From the NCBI GenBank assembly GCA_030838475.1, contig JAUZFP010000018.1, positions 1 through 64,000 on the forward strand: DNA of 64,000 nt, read 5' to 3'. This document shows, in pieces, positions 35,598 through 43,816 of this stretch. Both the position numbers and the translations under genes were made by a program. The notes under the pieces were generated by a model, which was not told where the DNA came from, made no database searches, and worked only from the letters and a program-made list of their open reading frames with translations. The first letter of the stretch is position 1. Every line of letters starts with the position of its first letter. Origin of the DNA: Actinomycetota bacterium. Lineage in GTDB: Bacteria > Actinomycetota > Actinomycetes > Actinomycetales > Microbacteriaceae.

Positions 35598-35915
35598 CTA
35601 GGAACTTGATGAGGTCGCTACCGGTGGCTGCTGGCGTGTGGGGGTTACGGGAGCCGGAGCAGGAGCGACTGCCGAGGGCGTGACGGTTGGCGTGGAGGTT
35701 GGGACTGCAGAGTGTGATGCCTCGGGAGCGGCAACTGGCGTTGATGATGGAGTTGCACTCGGCGTAAGCAGCACAGCACCCAGTTGCTGGGCTTTGCGAG
35801 CCGTGGCCAGCTGGTAGAGAACCGAAGTGCCGTATCCCGTCACGGCAACCGTAACGACCGTGGCGAGCGCGGTGAGCGAGAACGCCGCCCGTCGCCCTCG
35901 AGTTCGAATTGTCAC
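35598..35915 (-). CDS. Single-span membrane protein with Pro/Thr/Ser-rich extracytoplasmic tail
   Basis: A 105-residue protein with an Arg-rich start (MTIRTRGRRAAF), one membrane segment (about residues 11-33, LTALATVVTVAVTGYGTSVL) and a ~60-residue tail of Pro, Thr, Ser, Ala and Val ending in PPVATSSSS. No folded domain is recognisable. GTG 35915 with GGCGGG upstream is the likely start. It is the first gene of the minus-strand row that contains the two-component system and ApbE. Its end resembles that of the Ser-rich protein at 33323-33583 (both have A-T-S-S near the end). Confidence 0.6.
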   Translation of the reverse strand: MTIRTRGRRAAFSLTALATVVTVAVTGYGTSVLYQLATARKAQQLGAVLLTPSATPSSTPVAAPEASHSAVPTSTPTVTPSAVAPAPAPVTPTRQQPPVATSSSS

Positions 35916-36024
35916 GTGAGTCCCGCCCTGTTGTGTCCCTGCGCACCGTAGGTTCACTTTTCACCATGACAGCTAGTTCTCAGAGGTTGCTTAGTTGTAA
36001 AGCACGGGGGAGGCAGAATAAAGC

Positions 36025-36972
36025 ATGGCAAACACGTGGGCTCGCGTTCCGATCGAGCCACAGACCGTCAACGCACCGCTGTCAGGCTCGGCCATCTTCC
36101 TGGTGGTGCGCATCGCCGAATCGGACGAGGCACTGGCGGCGGTGCGCGGTGTGATCTCGGACATCGGTGGGCTCGTGCGCGCGGTCGGATTCCGGGATCT
36201 CGGCGGTCAGCTCTCCTGCATCGTGGGTATTGGGCGTGCCGCCTGGGATCGACTCGGGCGACCGACCCGGCCGAGCCAGCTTCATCCATTCGCGGCCGTA
36301 CGAGGTGCCGTTCACACGGCTGTGTCGACGCCGGGAGACCTTCTGTTTCACATTCGGGCGGATGCACCCGATATGTGCTTCGAGCTGGAGCGACTCCTGT
36401 TGGAGAAGCTCGGCGCCAACGTCACGGTTGAGGATGAGGTATCAGGTTTCCGATACTTCGACGCCCGCGATCTGCTCGGCTTCGTCGACGGCACTGAGAA
36501 TCCCACGGGCGCGGCGATGGAGCACGACACGCTCATCGGTGGCGAGGACGCGGAGTTCGCGGGCGGCAGCTACGTCGTCGTGCAGAAGTACCTGCACGAC
36601 CTCACATCGTGGGCGAAGCTGTCGGTCGCGGAGCAGGAGCGCATCATCGGCCGCACGAAGCTCGACAACGTCGAGCTGGATCCGAGCGAGCGCCCCTCCC
36701 ACAAGGACCTGAACACGATCGTCGACGCGGAGGGCGTCGAGCACGACATCCTGCGCGACAACATGCCGTTCGGCAGCCCGGGCGCGGGCGAGTTCGGCAC
36801 ATACTTCATCGGCTATGCCGCCGACCTGTCGACGATCGAGAAGATGCTGGAACGAATGTTCATCGGAGCCCCTCCCGGGCAGCACGATCGCATCCTCGAT
36901 TTTTCGAAGGCCGTCACGGGATCCACGTACTTTGTGCCATCGAACGACCTGCTCGAGAGTCTCGCGGACTGA
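36025..36972 (+). CDS. Dye-decolorizing (DyP-type) heme peroxidase
   Basis: A 315-residue DyP peroxidase of the cytosolic YfeX/EfeB-like class. The diagnostic GFVDGTENP motif (about residues 153-161) carries the distal Asp, the proximal heme His is probably that in PSHKDLN, and RDNMPFGSPGAGEFGTYFIGYA corresponds to the distal Arg and conserved end. No Tat signal is present, so it acts in the cytosol or is loaded into an encapsulin; no encapsulin gene or cargo tail is seen. It is divergent from the electron-transfer row, so the ~110-bp region between them holds both promoters. Confidence 0.92.
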   Translation: MANTWARVPIEPQTVNAPLSGSAIFLVVRIAESDEALAAVRGVISDIGGLVRAVGFRDLGGQLSCIVGIGRAAWDRLGRPTRPSQLHPFAAVRGAVHTAVSTPGDLLFHIRADAPDMCFELERLLLEKLGANVTVEDEVSGFRYFDARDLLGFVDGTENPTGAAMEHDTLIGGEDAEFAGGSYVVVQKYLHDLTSWAKLSVAEQERIIGRTKLDNVELDPSERPSHKDLNTIVDAEGVEHDILRDNMPFGSPGAGEFGTYFIGYAADLSTIEKMLERMFIGAPPGQHDRILDFSKAVTGSTYFVPSNDLLESLAD

Positions 36973-36974
36973 CG

Positions 36975-37347
36975 CTACTTCGGTCCGGCGAGGCCGATGA
37001 GGTTTCCTTCGGGGTCGCGAAAGTGGGCGACCACGAGTTTGCCCGACGGATTCCCCTCCGGCCCCATCACATGCGTGCCGCCCAGCTTCTCAGCGGCTGC
37101 GAGGGCGGCAGCAACATCCACGACGCCGACGTAGAAAATCGACTGGGTCGGATAGCCGGCTCCGCCTCCGACACCGCCCGGGATGCTGCCGTCGCTCGAC
37201 ACGAAGCCGTAGTTACCACCCTCCGAGACGGATGGCGCGACGGGGGGAGTCGGTGTCGAACTCCCAGTCGAATAGCTGCGAGTAGTACTCGCGGAGCCTC
37301 TTCGGGTCCCGACCCGATATCTCGAAGTGCACTACCGGGTTGCCCAT
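36975..37347 (-). pseudogene. VOC/glyoxalase-fold protein, frameshifted
   Basis: From ATG 37347 the frame reads MGNPVVHFEISGRDPKRLRE and on to FDTDSP, then goes out of frame and hits TAA. Removing one C from a run of six (plus-strand G6 at 37242-37247) restores VAPSVSEGGNYGFVSSDG and the rest of a normal VOC domain, ending FRDPEGNLIGLAGPK. The intact gene would encode about 124 residues. Either a true frameshift or a homopolymer sequencing error explains it. It ends 2 bp from the DyP stop (convergent). Confidence 0.8.
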
Positions 37348-37441
37348 GATGTGTTCCTTCCCTCTTCCTGTCTACTCGACGGAGCAGACCCAGGGAATTG
37401 CGACAGCGGTCGGAAATACGTTGGCGGCGCAAGATGGGGAG

Positions 37442-37846
37442 ATGGAAATCCAATTGAGCATGCTCGGCGTTATTGTTCGCGACATGCCTGCCGCCCTGCG
37501 GTTCTATCGTCTGCTCGGTCTGGACATCCCGGCGAGCGAAGACGAAAAGCGGTTCGTGATTCATCGCATGGGCAGCGGAGTCAGCATCTTCTTCGACACC
37601 GTGTTCGCCGCGCGCTATGACGCCGAACATCGGTTGCCAGCGCGGGGTGGATACGGCTCGCTGTTCGAGTTCTACCTCGGCGACGATGCCTCAGTTGATG
37701 CGAAATACCGTGAGTTGACCGACAGCGGTTACCACGGCCGTATGGCGCCGGAGCAGACGTCCGGGCCATACGCCGCGATGGTGGATGATCCCGACGGGAA
37801 CGTCGTGCTCCTCACCTCGGATAACCCCGACAAAGACAACGGCTAG
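37442..37846 (+). CDS. VOC/glyoxalase-fold protein
   Basis: A 134-residue vicinal-oxygen-chelate-fold protein. The N-terminal half (MLGVIVRDMPAALRFYRLLGL) and the C-terminal AAMVDDPDGNVVLLTSDNP follow the beta-alpha-beta-beta-beta pattern of glyoxalase/bleomycin-resistance proteins. Substrate and metal are unknown. GGGGAG directly touches the ATG at 37442, too near for a classical ribosome-binding site; ATG 37460 is another possible start. It is divergent from the frameshifted VOC gene and convergent with the XRE membrane regulator, sharing a CTAG at the stops. Confidence 0.75.
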   Translation: MEIQLSMLGVIVRDMPAALRFYRLLGLDIPASEDEKRFVIHRMGSGVSIFFDTVFAARYDAEHRLPARGGYGSLFEFYLGDDASVDAKYRELTDSGYHGRMAPEQTSGPYAAMVDDPDGNVVLLTSDNPDKDNG

Positions 37847-38880
37847 CTATGTCTGAGCGCGCCGCGTGACCTTGTCTGGCGCCGCAGCGCTGCGGTAATC
37901 GCGAGGATCGCGGCGACCAGTAGCGATCCAATCAGGACGAGGATCGACACGTTTCCGCCGATGTAGATGTCGTGCCACTGGCTGAAGTCCACCGGCCTCG
38001 CCTGGGTGTCGTGATCGACCCACGCGATGGCCGGCTGAAGCAGCACGGTGCTGTAGACGCTTACGAAGGCGATGACGATGGCAGCCCGAAAGAGTCCGGC
38101 GAGCGGCACATACCGGATGACCAGCGCGGCACCCCACGGAATGACCAGCGCGATCGCGGCAATCGGCAGCGCCTGGGTCAGCCAGAGGATCGGGTTGCTC
38201 GTTGCCACCAGGAGCAGCACAGCCAGCGCGATCGTGTCGAGGCCGAGCGCAATGACCGTGCGATGCCGCGAAGCGGTGGCAGGCAGTGACAGTCCGGCGA
38301 GCCAGATTGGACCGAAGATCACCACCGCAGCGAAGAGGATGGCCGTGATCGGAATCGGCAGCCAGCTGCCCTGACCGTTCTCCAGCCACACGACGGTGAG
38401 CAGGACCGCGATGCTTACGATGAACGCTCCGAGCGCGATCCAGCCCTTCGGCCGCACTCGAAGCAACGGCAGCGTGGTCAGGCTGAACGCCGAGGCGAGG
38501 GCGGCGACGACGATCCAGAACCACGACAGCGTGTGAGCGACCGACAGGTTGACGATGAAGCAGGTGACCAGCGCGGTGACGTAGGCGATGGATGTCGTCC
38601 AGAAGATGGCCGCCTTCCACCGGCGGTAGCCCAGGGCATCGCGGGCGATCTCCCGGCTCACATGGTCGTCGCTGGCGTTGATGAGTTCGCCCTCGCTCAC
38701 GCCGAGCTCGCGGGACAGCGCCTCGACGAGCGTGATGTCGGGGTAGGAGAGGCCGCGTTCCCACTTCGACACCGCCGACTCGGTGACGAAGAGGCGCTCG
38801 GCGAGGTCGCGCTGGGTCAGTCCCACGGCCTGGCGCTTGGCAATGATGAAACGACCGAAGGCTTGCTTGGTTGGGCTCAT
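37843..38880 (-). CDS. XRE-family regulator fused to a multi-span membrane domain
   Basis: A 345-residue protein with an N-terminal Cro/CI-type helix-turn-helix (about residues 8-62, RQAVGLTQRDLAERLFVTES and AVSKWERGLSYPDI) joined to a membrane part with about eight hydrophobic spans (from residue 90 to the end). Such fusions are common in Gram-positive bacteria and probably act as membrane-anchored repressors, but the signal is unknown. The start ATG 38880 is preferred over a GTG three codons upstream. It has no operon partners. Confidence 0.85.
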   Translation of the reverse strand: MSPTKQAFGRFIIAKRQAVGLTQRDLAERLFVTESAVSKWERGLSYPDITLVEALSRELGVSEGELINASDDHVSREIARDALGYRRWKAAIFWTTSIAYVTALVTCFIVNLSVAHTLSWFWIVVAALASAFSLTTLPLLRVRPKGWIALGAFIVSIAVLLTVVWLENGQGSWLPIPITAILFAAVVIFGPIWLAGLSLPATASRHRTVIALGLDTIALAVLLLVATSNPILWLTQALPIAAIALVIPWGAALVIRYVPLAGLFRAAIVIAFVSVYSTVLLQPAIAWVDHDTQARPVDFSQWHDIYIGGNVSILVLIGSLLVAAILAITAALRRQTRSRGALRHS

Positions 38881-39054
38881 GCCGACCACTCAAGCACGGT
38901 GCCGCACCGAGAGCGCCGTCCAGGGGCGAAATTGCGACCCGACCGTCAGGCCAGTCGGCGAGAACTGGCGGGCCACGGCTCTTACTGGCAACGTGCGGAA
39001 TAGCTTCGGTTGAATAGCTTCGACTTCCGCCCTGGGGCCCGATGGTGCGTTTCC

Positions 39055-39060
39055 TAGACT
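39055..39060 (+). promoter_or_regulatory. -10 box (TAGACT) of a leaderless promoter
   Basis: TAGACT ends exactly 6 nt before the ATG at 39067; there is no ribosome-binding site. Confidence 0.6.
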
Positions 39061-39066
39061 TGACCA

Positions 39067-39981
39067 ATGGTCGATCCCGTCGCTGGTCCCTCGCGTTGGT
39101 CGCGGCTGTGGCGGTGGCTGCGTTATGGGCGAACTGTGGGAAACACGGGGTGGACGATCATGCGATCCGCACCGGGCCGAAGCTGGTGGCGGGTCCCGGC
39201 ACGGGTTTGGCGTGTGCTGACACGCCGCCGAGGAATCACGCCGACACCGATCTTCTACCTGCTGCTCGGCGGCGCAGGACTCTTCGCCGGAGCGGTACTG
39301 CAACTCACTCTCGATCTCTGGTGGTGGGTGCCGCCGGTCCTCGTGCTGGCGGTCGCTTGGCTGTTCTTCTTCACCTCCATCTGGTGGCATCGCCATCGCC
39401 TGCATACAAGTCTCCGAATAGAGCTCCTCCAGGCGGTCGCGCCGCAAAAAGGGTTGGCGGCCCTACGCGGGGCGGACCAGCAGCGCATCCGCTCGTCGGG
39501 GATTCCATTATTCGAAATTGCGGACTGGCCGGGCGAAGCATCTCTGGAGAGCTGGAGCGGCACAGATGGGATCGTTTCGCACGTTAGTCTCGCCTTCCGC
39601 GACAGACAGGCGTCGGCTCCCGTCGTCACGGTCGGGACGGTGGCCGACGATCGCACCGGGGCCGGCCGGGTCCGCGACGAGTTGCTCGGCGAACTGACCG
39701 GCTTGCTGTTGGGAGATGAGGGGATTGCAGCGGCGGGACCCGACGCGATCCGGGAGGCACACCAGAGAATCTCTGCGCGTCTCCACGCCCTCCCGTGGGT
39801 GCCAAGCACGATGCGAGTTGACGGCAAGGATCTGCAGGCGTCACGGTTGACTGTGGACGGGTACACCGCTAGCTACGCTGTGCTCGATCGAGTGGGGGTG
39901 ACAATCACCGCCACCGCCGGTTCGGCTGACTTCGCGCTCCGGACGGTCTCCGCACCGGGGCGCTACCTCGACCTGCTCTGA
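39067..39981 (+). CDS. Hypothetical membrane protein
   Basis: A 304-residue protein of unknown function. After ~58 Arg/Trp-rich residues there are two hydrophobic spans with a short turn (about residues 61-80 and 84-103, IFYLLLGGAGLFAGAVLQL and PPVLVLAVAWLFFFTSIWW), then ~200 mostly soluble residues. The soluble part alternates beta-like and helical stretches with no motif I recognise. It stands alone between the divergent XRE gene and the LexA-box gene. The plain frame length and the leaderless promoter support a real gene. Confidence 0.75.
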   Translation: MVDPVAGPSRWSRLWRWLRYGRTVGNTGWTIMRSAPGRSWWRVPARVWRVLTRRRGITPTPIFYLLLGGAGLFAGAVLQLTLDLWWWVPPVLVLAVAWLFFFTSIWWHRHRLHTSLRIELLQAVAPQKGLAALRGADQQRIRSSGIPLFEIADWPGEASLESWSGTDGIVSHVSLAFRDRQASAPVVTVGTVADDRTGAGRVRDELLGELTGLLLGDEGIAAAGPDAIREAHQRISARLHALPWVPSTMRVDGKDLQASRLTVDGYTASYAVLDRVGVTITATAGSADFALRTVSAPGRYLDLL

Positions 39982-40055
39982 TGCGACGAACGCCACGGAC
40001 CTTGAAGGGCTCACGCGGTCTCGAGGATCCTGCGTTAGATGCAATTCCATCCCTT

Positions 40056-40085
40056 TTGGCGTGTCGCGGCGACGCGAATTATACT
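40056..40085 (+). promoter_or_regulatory. Promoter of the DUF6504-like gene
   Basis: -35 TTGGCG (40056-40061), 18-bp spacer, -10 TATACT (40080-40085). The predicted transcript would start at about 40092, directly before the LexA-type box. Confidence 0.6.
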
Positions 40086-40094
40086 CTCGATCTA

Positions 40095-40110
40095 TCGAAC
40101 ATATATTCGA
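40095..40110. promoter_or_regulatory. LexA-type SOS box
   Basis: TCGAAC-ATAT-ATTCGA differs at one position from the actinobacterial SOS consensus TCGAAC-N4-GTTCGA. It covers the expected transcription start of the gene at 40129 and is in an unusually AT-rich stretch. Confidence 0.75.
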
Positions 40111-40128
40111 ATGTGAGAGGCGCACAGA

Positions 40129-40389
40129 GTGACCCTGGTAGCAACATCCATCACCATGTGGACCAGCGAGCGCGGGATTCCCGAACGCTTCGTCTGGGAG
40201 GGCAAGCGCTATCGAGTCACGGACACTCCCACGCCGCTGGATTTCGAGATCGGGCTGCTGACCCACTTCACGGTCATCCCGGCGGGTTGGCGGATCCAGG
40301 GGACCGACGAGAGCGGCGACAGCCTCGTATTCGACATCGGGCAGTTCGCGGTCGACCGAGACTGGCACGTCCTTCGTACGTATCGCTGA
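40129..40389 (+). CDS. DUF6504-like small protein under SOS control
   Basis: An 86-residue protein with the pattern GIPERFVWEGKRYRVTDTPTP, split here by motif (RFVWEGKRYRV and DTPTPL), and a later WRIQGTDESGDSLVFDIG. This resembles DUF6504 proteins, which in many actinobacteria are encoded beside the error-prone imuA-imuB-dnaE2 mutagenesis cassette. Here it stands alone, but a LexA-type box 18 bp upstream supports a DNA-damage role. The start is GTG 40129; GAG-type ribosome-binding site is weak. The family name is my best match and is not certain. Confidence 0.6.
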   Translation: MTLVATSITMWTSERGIPERFVWEGKRYRVTDTPTPLDFEIGLLTHFTVIPAGWRIQGTDESGDSLVFDIGQFAVDRDWHVLRTYR

Positions 40390-40422
40390 CGCGAAGGATG
40401 CGGCAACCAAGGGCCCTGCGCG

Positions 40423-40848
40423 CTAGCGCGACCTTGCGCTCACGAGAGTGCGATCGCCGCCCCAGCCGCGAAACGTGAGGAGATACGACCGACCCGACTC
40501 CGGGTTACCGGTCAGCGCGATGGAGTCGGCCGCGACGGGTTCGAGCGCGCTTGTCGCGCTGTTGCCGGGAGCGATCTGGTATTTTCCACAGCTCGTATCG
40601 ACCACCCGATAGTGGGTCCCGGCCAGGGTGGAATAGGTCGGACTCACAGCGGTGACCGTGCACCTCTCGGTCTGGGGCTGCGCGGCAGCGACCTGGTACG
40701 TCGAGACGCCGACGAGACCCAGCAGGGTCGCGAGGAGAGCGGCGCTCCAGGCCGTGTACACGATGCGTTCAGCGAGTTGAAGTTCGCGGTAGTGGGAAAC
40801 CCAGCCGCCAACAGTTGATCTGACCGAACCGGGGGAGAATCGGGTCAT
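40423..40848 (-). CDS. Hypothetical single-span membrane protein
   Basis: A 141-residue protein with one membrane segment (about residues 33-54, AALLATLLGLVGVSTYQVAA) and a ~85-residue outer domain with two Cys (ERCTVTAV and DTSCGKYQ) that could form a disulfide. The C-terminal part (LTGNPESGRSYLLTFRGWG) is beta-like. Similar small proteins of unknown role are frequent in actinobacteria. ATG 40848 is supported by a -10 box TACCCT ending 6 nt upstream on the minus strand, which suggests a leaderless transcript. Confidence 0.7.
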   Translation of the reverse strand: MTRFSPGSVRSTVGGWVSHYRELQLAERIVYTAWSAALLATLLGLVGVSTYQVAAAQPQTERCTVTAVSPTYSTLAGTHYRVVDTSCGKYQIAPGNSATSALEPVAADSIALTGNPESGRSYLLTFRGWGGDRTLVSARSR

Positions 40849-40854
40849 TCCTCG

Positions 40855-40860
40855 AGGGTA
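40855..40860 (-). promoter_or_regulatory. -10 box (TACCCT) of a leaderless promoter, minus strand
   Basis: Read on the minus strand, TACCCT is followed by 6 nt (CGAGGA) and the ATG at 40848. Confidence 0.55.
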
Positions 40861-40949
40861 GGACGGCGCGAGCGCCGACGGTAGGGGTGGACGCTGAGAG
40901 TAGCGGCTCGTGCGGTCCCTCAAAGTTCGCGTTGAGCGAGAATCAGCAG

Positions 40950-41023
40950 TGGAGGGGATGACCAGGATCGAACTGGCGTCATCAGTTTGGAAGACTGAGG
41001 CTCTACCATTGAGCTACATCCCC
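40950..41023 (-). tRNA. tRNA-Gly (anticodon TCC)
   Basis: On the minus strand: acceptor GGGGATG pairs with CATCCCC, D-arm GCTC...GAGC, anticodon loop CTTCCAA with TCC, T-arm GCCAG TTCGATC CTGGT, discriminator T and encoded CCA (40950-40952). All stems pair. Confidence 0.97.
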
Positions 41024-41106
41024 GCGGTTAGACCCGGGGCCTAGCGCGACGATCACTCTATCAAGAGTGCGGCGCCTGAAAACACGTGCAGCTAAGAAAA
41101 CGAGTG

Positions 41107-41340
41107 TCAGGCCTGCGGCCAGTCCCACTTGCCGTCGTGCAGTGCGAGCTCGGGCACCAGTTCCTCCGGTGTCGGCTTCGCGTGGCGATCCGGCATGTAC
41201 ACGTTGGTGCTCCAGTCGTCGCCGTTCCACCAGCGCAGTTGGAAGGGGACACGTGGGTCCCGGTACCAGCCCGCCGGAACCGAATCCGGTGCCGCTGCGT
41301 CAGCACTCGATGGTGGAGCGCTCGAATCGTTCTTCGCCAT
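41107..41340 (-). CDS. Small DUF2510 protein
   Basis: A 77-residue protein with a single DUF2510 domain in the middle (AGWYRDPRVPFQLRWWNGDD and WSTNVYM, residues about 23-50) and an Ala/Ser/Asp-rich N-terminus. No membrane segment follows, unlike most DUF2510 proteins. Start ATG 41340 has GGGGGAA upstream. It is a paralogue of the 64-residue protein at 28975-29169. It lies just upstream of tRNA-Gly on the same strand and divergent from tRNA-Pro. Confidence 0.75.
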   Translation of the reverse strand: MAKNDSSAPPSSADAAAPDSVPAGWYRDPRVPFQLRWWNGDDWSTNVYMPDRHAKPTPEELVPELALHDGKWDWPQA

Positions 41341-41507
41341 TTCAAATTCCCCCGAATAGAACGAATGGTGTTGCTTTCGACCGTAGCCGGGGAGCAGACC
41401 AAAAGCGACACCCCACAATGGGTACAGGACAACGCTATAGACTTGCCGAGGTCAATTTTCGGGCAACTCGTCGTTCCCTTTGAGCTGGCTTTAGACATCC
41501 ATCGCCC

Positions 41508-41581
41508 CGGGGCGTAGCTCAGCTTGGTAGAGCGCTCGGTTTGGGACCGAGAGGTCGCAGGTTCGAATCCTGTCGCCCCGA
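41508..41581 (+). tRNA. tRNA-Pro (anticodon TGG)
   Basis: Acceptor CGGGGCG pairs with CGCCCCG, D-arm GCTC...GAGC, anticodon stem CTCGGT/ACCGAG around TTTGGGA-type loop with TGG, T-arm GCAGG TTCGAAT CCTGT, discriminator A. CCA is not encoded (CTC follows). It stands just before tig. Confidence 0.96.
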
Positions 41582-41651
41582 CTCGCACAATGTGTACTCA
41601 AACGAAAATGCGTACGCAAACGAATACGAACACAATCAGGAGAAGTACATC

Positions 41652-43040
41652 GTGAAGACCACGGTTGAGAAGCTGAGCCCGACCCGCGCCAAGCTGACCA
41701 TCGCAGTGACGCCAGACGAGCTCAAACCGAGCATCGAGCACGCGTACAGCCACATCGCGGAGTCCGTGAACATTCCCGGCTTTCGCAAGGGCAAGGTGCC
41801 GCCGCAGCTGATCGACCAGCGCGTCGGCCGCGAAGAGGTGCTGAACCACGCAGTCAGCGACGGCCTCGACAAGTTCTACCGCCAGGCTGTCCAGGACGAG
41901 AAGATCCGCACCCTCGGTCGCCCCGAGGCGGATGTTGTCACGCTGCCAGACGTGAAGGACTTCACCGGTGACCTCGTTGTCACGGTCGAGGTGGATGTCC
42001 GTCCCGACTTCGTCATCCCCAACTACGACGGACTCAAGCTCGAGGTCGACCCGATCACCGTCTCGGCCGACGACGTGCAGGACGAGCTGGATGCCCTCCG
42101 CAGCCGCTTCGGAACCCTCGTCACCGTGAATCGCCCGGCCAAGACCGGCGACTTCGCCCAGCTCGACCTGGTCGCCACCATCGGCGACGAAGAGGTCGAC
42201 ACCGCCAACAACATCAGCTACGAGATCGGCTCAGGCGAGCTCATCGAGGGCATCGATGAGGCGCTCGACTCGCTCACCGCCGGTGAGTCGACTTCGTTTG
42301 AGTCGACCCTGGTCGGCGGCGATAGCGCCGGCGAGAAGGCCCTCATCAACGTGACCCTGCTCGCGGTCAAGGAGCGCGAGCTTCCCGAAGCCGACGACGA
42401 CTTTGCCCAGATCGCCAGCCAGTTCGACACCATCAAGGAACTGAAGGCCGACATCAAGGAGCAGGTGGAGAAGTCGAAGGCCTTCGGCCAGGTTTCCCAG
42501 GCCCGCGACATGATCGTCGACGAGCTCGTGAAGAAGGTCGAGATCCCGGTCCCGCAGCAGCTCATCGACGACGAGGTGCACCGTCACCTCGAGAACGAGA
42601 ACCGCCTCGAGGACGACGTGCACCGCGCCGAGGTCGCGGAGTCCAGCGAGAAGACGTTCCGCAGCCAGATCCTCATCGACGCGATCGCCGAGGCCGAAGA
42701 GGTCAAGGTCAGCCAGGACGAGCTCACCCAGTACCTCGTCCAGTCGGCAGCTCAGTACGGCATGGAGCCGGGCGAGTTCATCAAGGTCCTGGATGAGAAC
42801 GGCCAGATCCCGGCCATGATCGGCGAGGTCGCGCGCGGCAAGACGCTGGCGCTCATCCTCGAGAAGGCAAACGTCGTCGACACCAAGGGCAAGAAGGTGG
42901 ACGTCACCCCGTTCATCGGAACACCCAGCGAGGACGACGAGTTCGACACCTCAGGTGCGGCGGACCTGCTGGCCACGGCGAACGCCGGCGGCCACGAGGG
43001 CCACGACCACGGCGACCACGAGGGCCACGACCACAACTAG
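41652..43040 (+). CDS. tig: Trigger factor (ribosome-bound chaperone, peptidyl-prolyl isomerase)
   Basis: A 462-residue chaperone that binds nascent chains at the ribosome exit. The N-terminal ribosome-binding signature is in [16 protein letters not shown] (about residues 36-51), the FKBP-like PPIase domain follows (about 155-240, [17 protein letters not shown]), then the helical C-domain. The last ~17 residues are a His/Asp/Glu/Gly tail ending DHEGHDHN, a likely metal-binding extension. GTG 41652 is chosen because AGGAGA stands 8 nt upstream and the frame before it runs through tRNA-Pro. ClpP and ClpX genes follow, the usual proteostasis order. Confidence 0.95.
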   Translation: MKTTVEKLSPTRAKLTIAVTPDELKPSIEHAYSHIAESVNIPGFRKGKVPPQLIDQRVGREEVLNHAVSDGLDKFYRQAVQDEKIRTLGRPEADVVTLPDVKDFTGDLVVTVEVDVRPDFVIPNYDGLKLEVDPITVSADDVQDELDALRSRFGTLVTVNRPAKTGDFAQLDLVATIGDEEVDTANNISYEIGSGELIEGIDEALDSLTAGESTSFESTLVGGDSAGEKALINVTLLAVKERELPEADDDFAQIASQFDTIKELKADIKEQVEKSKAFGQVSQARDMIVDELVKKVEIPVPQQLIDDEVHRHLENENRLEDDVHRAEVAESSEKTFRSQILIDAIAEAEEVKVSQDELTQYLVQSAAQYGMEPGEFIKVLDENGQIPAMIGEVARGKTLALILEKANVVDTKGKKVDVTPFIGTPSEDDEFDTSGAADLLATANAGGHEGHDHGDHEGHDHN

Positions 43041-43816
43041 CGGGTAACGCGACCGACCGCGTTGATGAGCGCCCGGCGCGGCATAACGCGCTCGGCGATC
43101 GTTGCGGCGACGTTCGTGAAACCACTGACGATGGTCGGCGGCGGGTTGCGACGGTCGAGAGCGCGAAGCGCCGTGCGCACGACGGTCCGCGCGCTCTGCA
43201 TCCGACCCGCCTGCGCCTTCGGCCCGGCCACATCGAAGAACTCGGTCTCCGTCGCTCCCGGACAGAGCGCGATCACCTTCAGCCCGCTCGGCCTGGCCTC
43301 GTACCAGAGCGCCTCGGTGAAGCTGAGGACGAACGCTTTGGTCGCGCCGTAGACCGCCATCCTCGGGAGCGGCTGGAACCCCGCGGTACTGGCCACGTTC
43401 ACGAGCACGCCCGATCCGTGCTGCAGCAATTCGTCGTAGAAGGCCTTCGTCAGGTCGACGAGGGCGGCGACGTTGACCGCCACCTCGTCGTGAACTCGAT
43501 CGGCGTCCGTGTCATCGAACGGGCTGTGGGTGCCGAAGCCGGCGTTGTTGATGAGCGAGTGCACGGGGAGCTTCAGTTTTCTGACCTTGGTCGCCAGAGT
43601 GGATGCCGCTCCCGTGGCCGCGAGGTCGGCGGCGATCACCGTGGCGGTCACGCCGTGCCTCGCCTCGAGTTCCGACTTCAACGCCTCGAGTCGATCGACC
43701 CGACGAGCAACGAGGATGAGATTCGCGCCGCGGCTCGCCAGCTGCTCCGCGAACTCCGCGCCCAGCCCGGAGCTTGCACCCGTGATGAGCACCGTGGACC
43801 CTCGGTAGTCGATCAC
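43037..43816 (-). CDS. Short-chain dehydrogenase/reductase
   Basis: A 259-residue classical SDR: cofactor loop [10 protein letters not shown] (about residues 12-21), NNAGFG (about 90-95), catalytic Ser in NVASTAGF and YxxxK in YGATKAF. The C-terminal ~55 residues ([21 protein letters not shown]) extend beyond the catalytic core as in DltE-like SDRs. The substrate is unknown. It overlaps tig's stop by 4 bp in a convergent CTAG and starts in an ATGA overlap with the TPR-protein gene upstream, forming a two-gene unit. Confidence 0.88.
   Translation of the reverse strand: MIDYRGSTVLITGASSGLGAEFAEQLASRGANLILVARRVDRLEALKSELEARHGVTATVIAADLAATGAASTLATKVRKLKLPVHSLINNAGFGTHSPFDDTDADRVHDEVAVNVAALVDLTKAFYDELLQHGSGVLVNVASTAGFQPLPRMAVYGATKAFVLSFTEALWYEARPSGLKVIALCPGATETEFFDVAGPKAQAGRMQSARTVVRTALRALDRRNPPPTIVSGFTNVAATIAERVMPRRALINAVGRVTR

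Noticed and set aside
38998-39022. Two direct copies of GAATAGCTTCG
   Set aside because: Only 11 bp repeated twice with no link to a known factor; noted but too little to call an operator.
41503-41514. 12-bp palindrome CGCCCCGGGGCG as a regulatory site
   Set aside because: Half of it is the tRNA-Pro acceptor stem; chance extension upstream is the simplest explanation.
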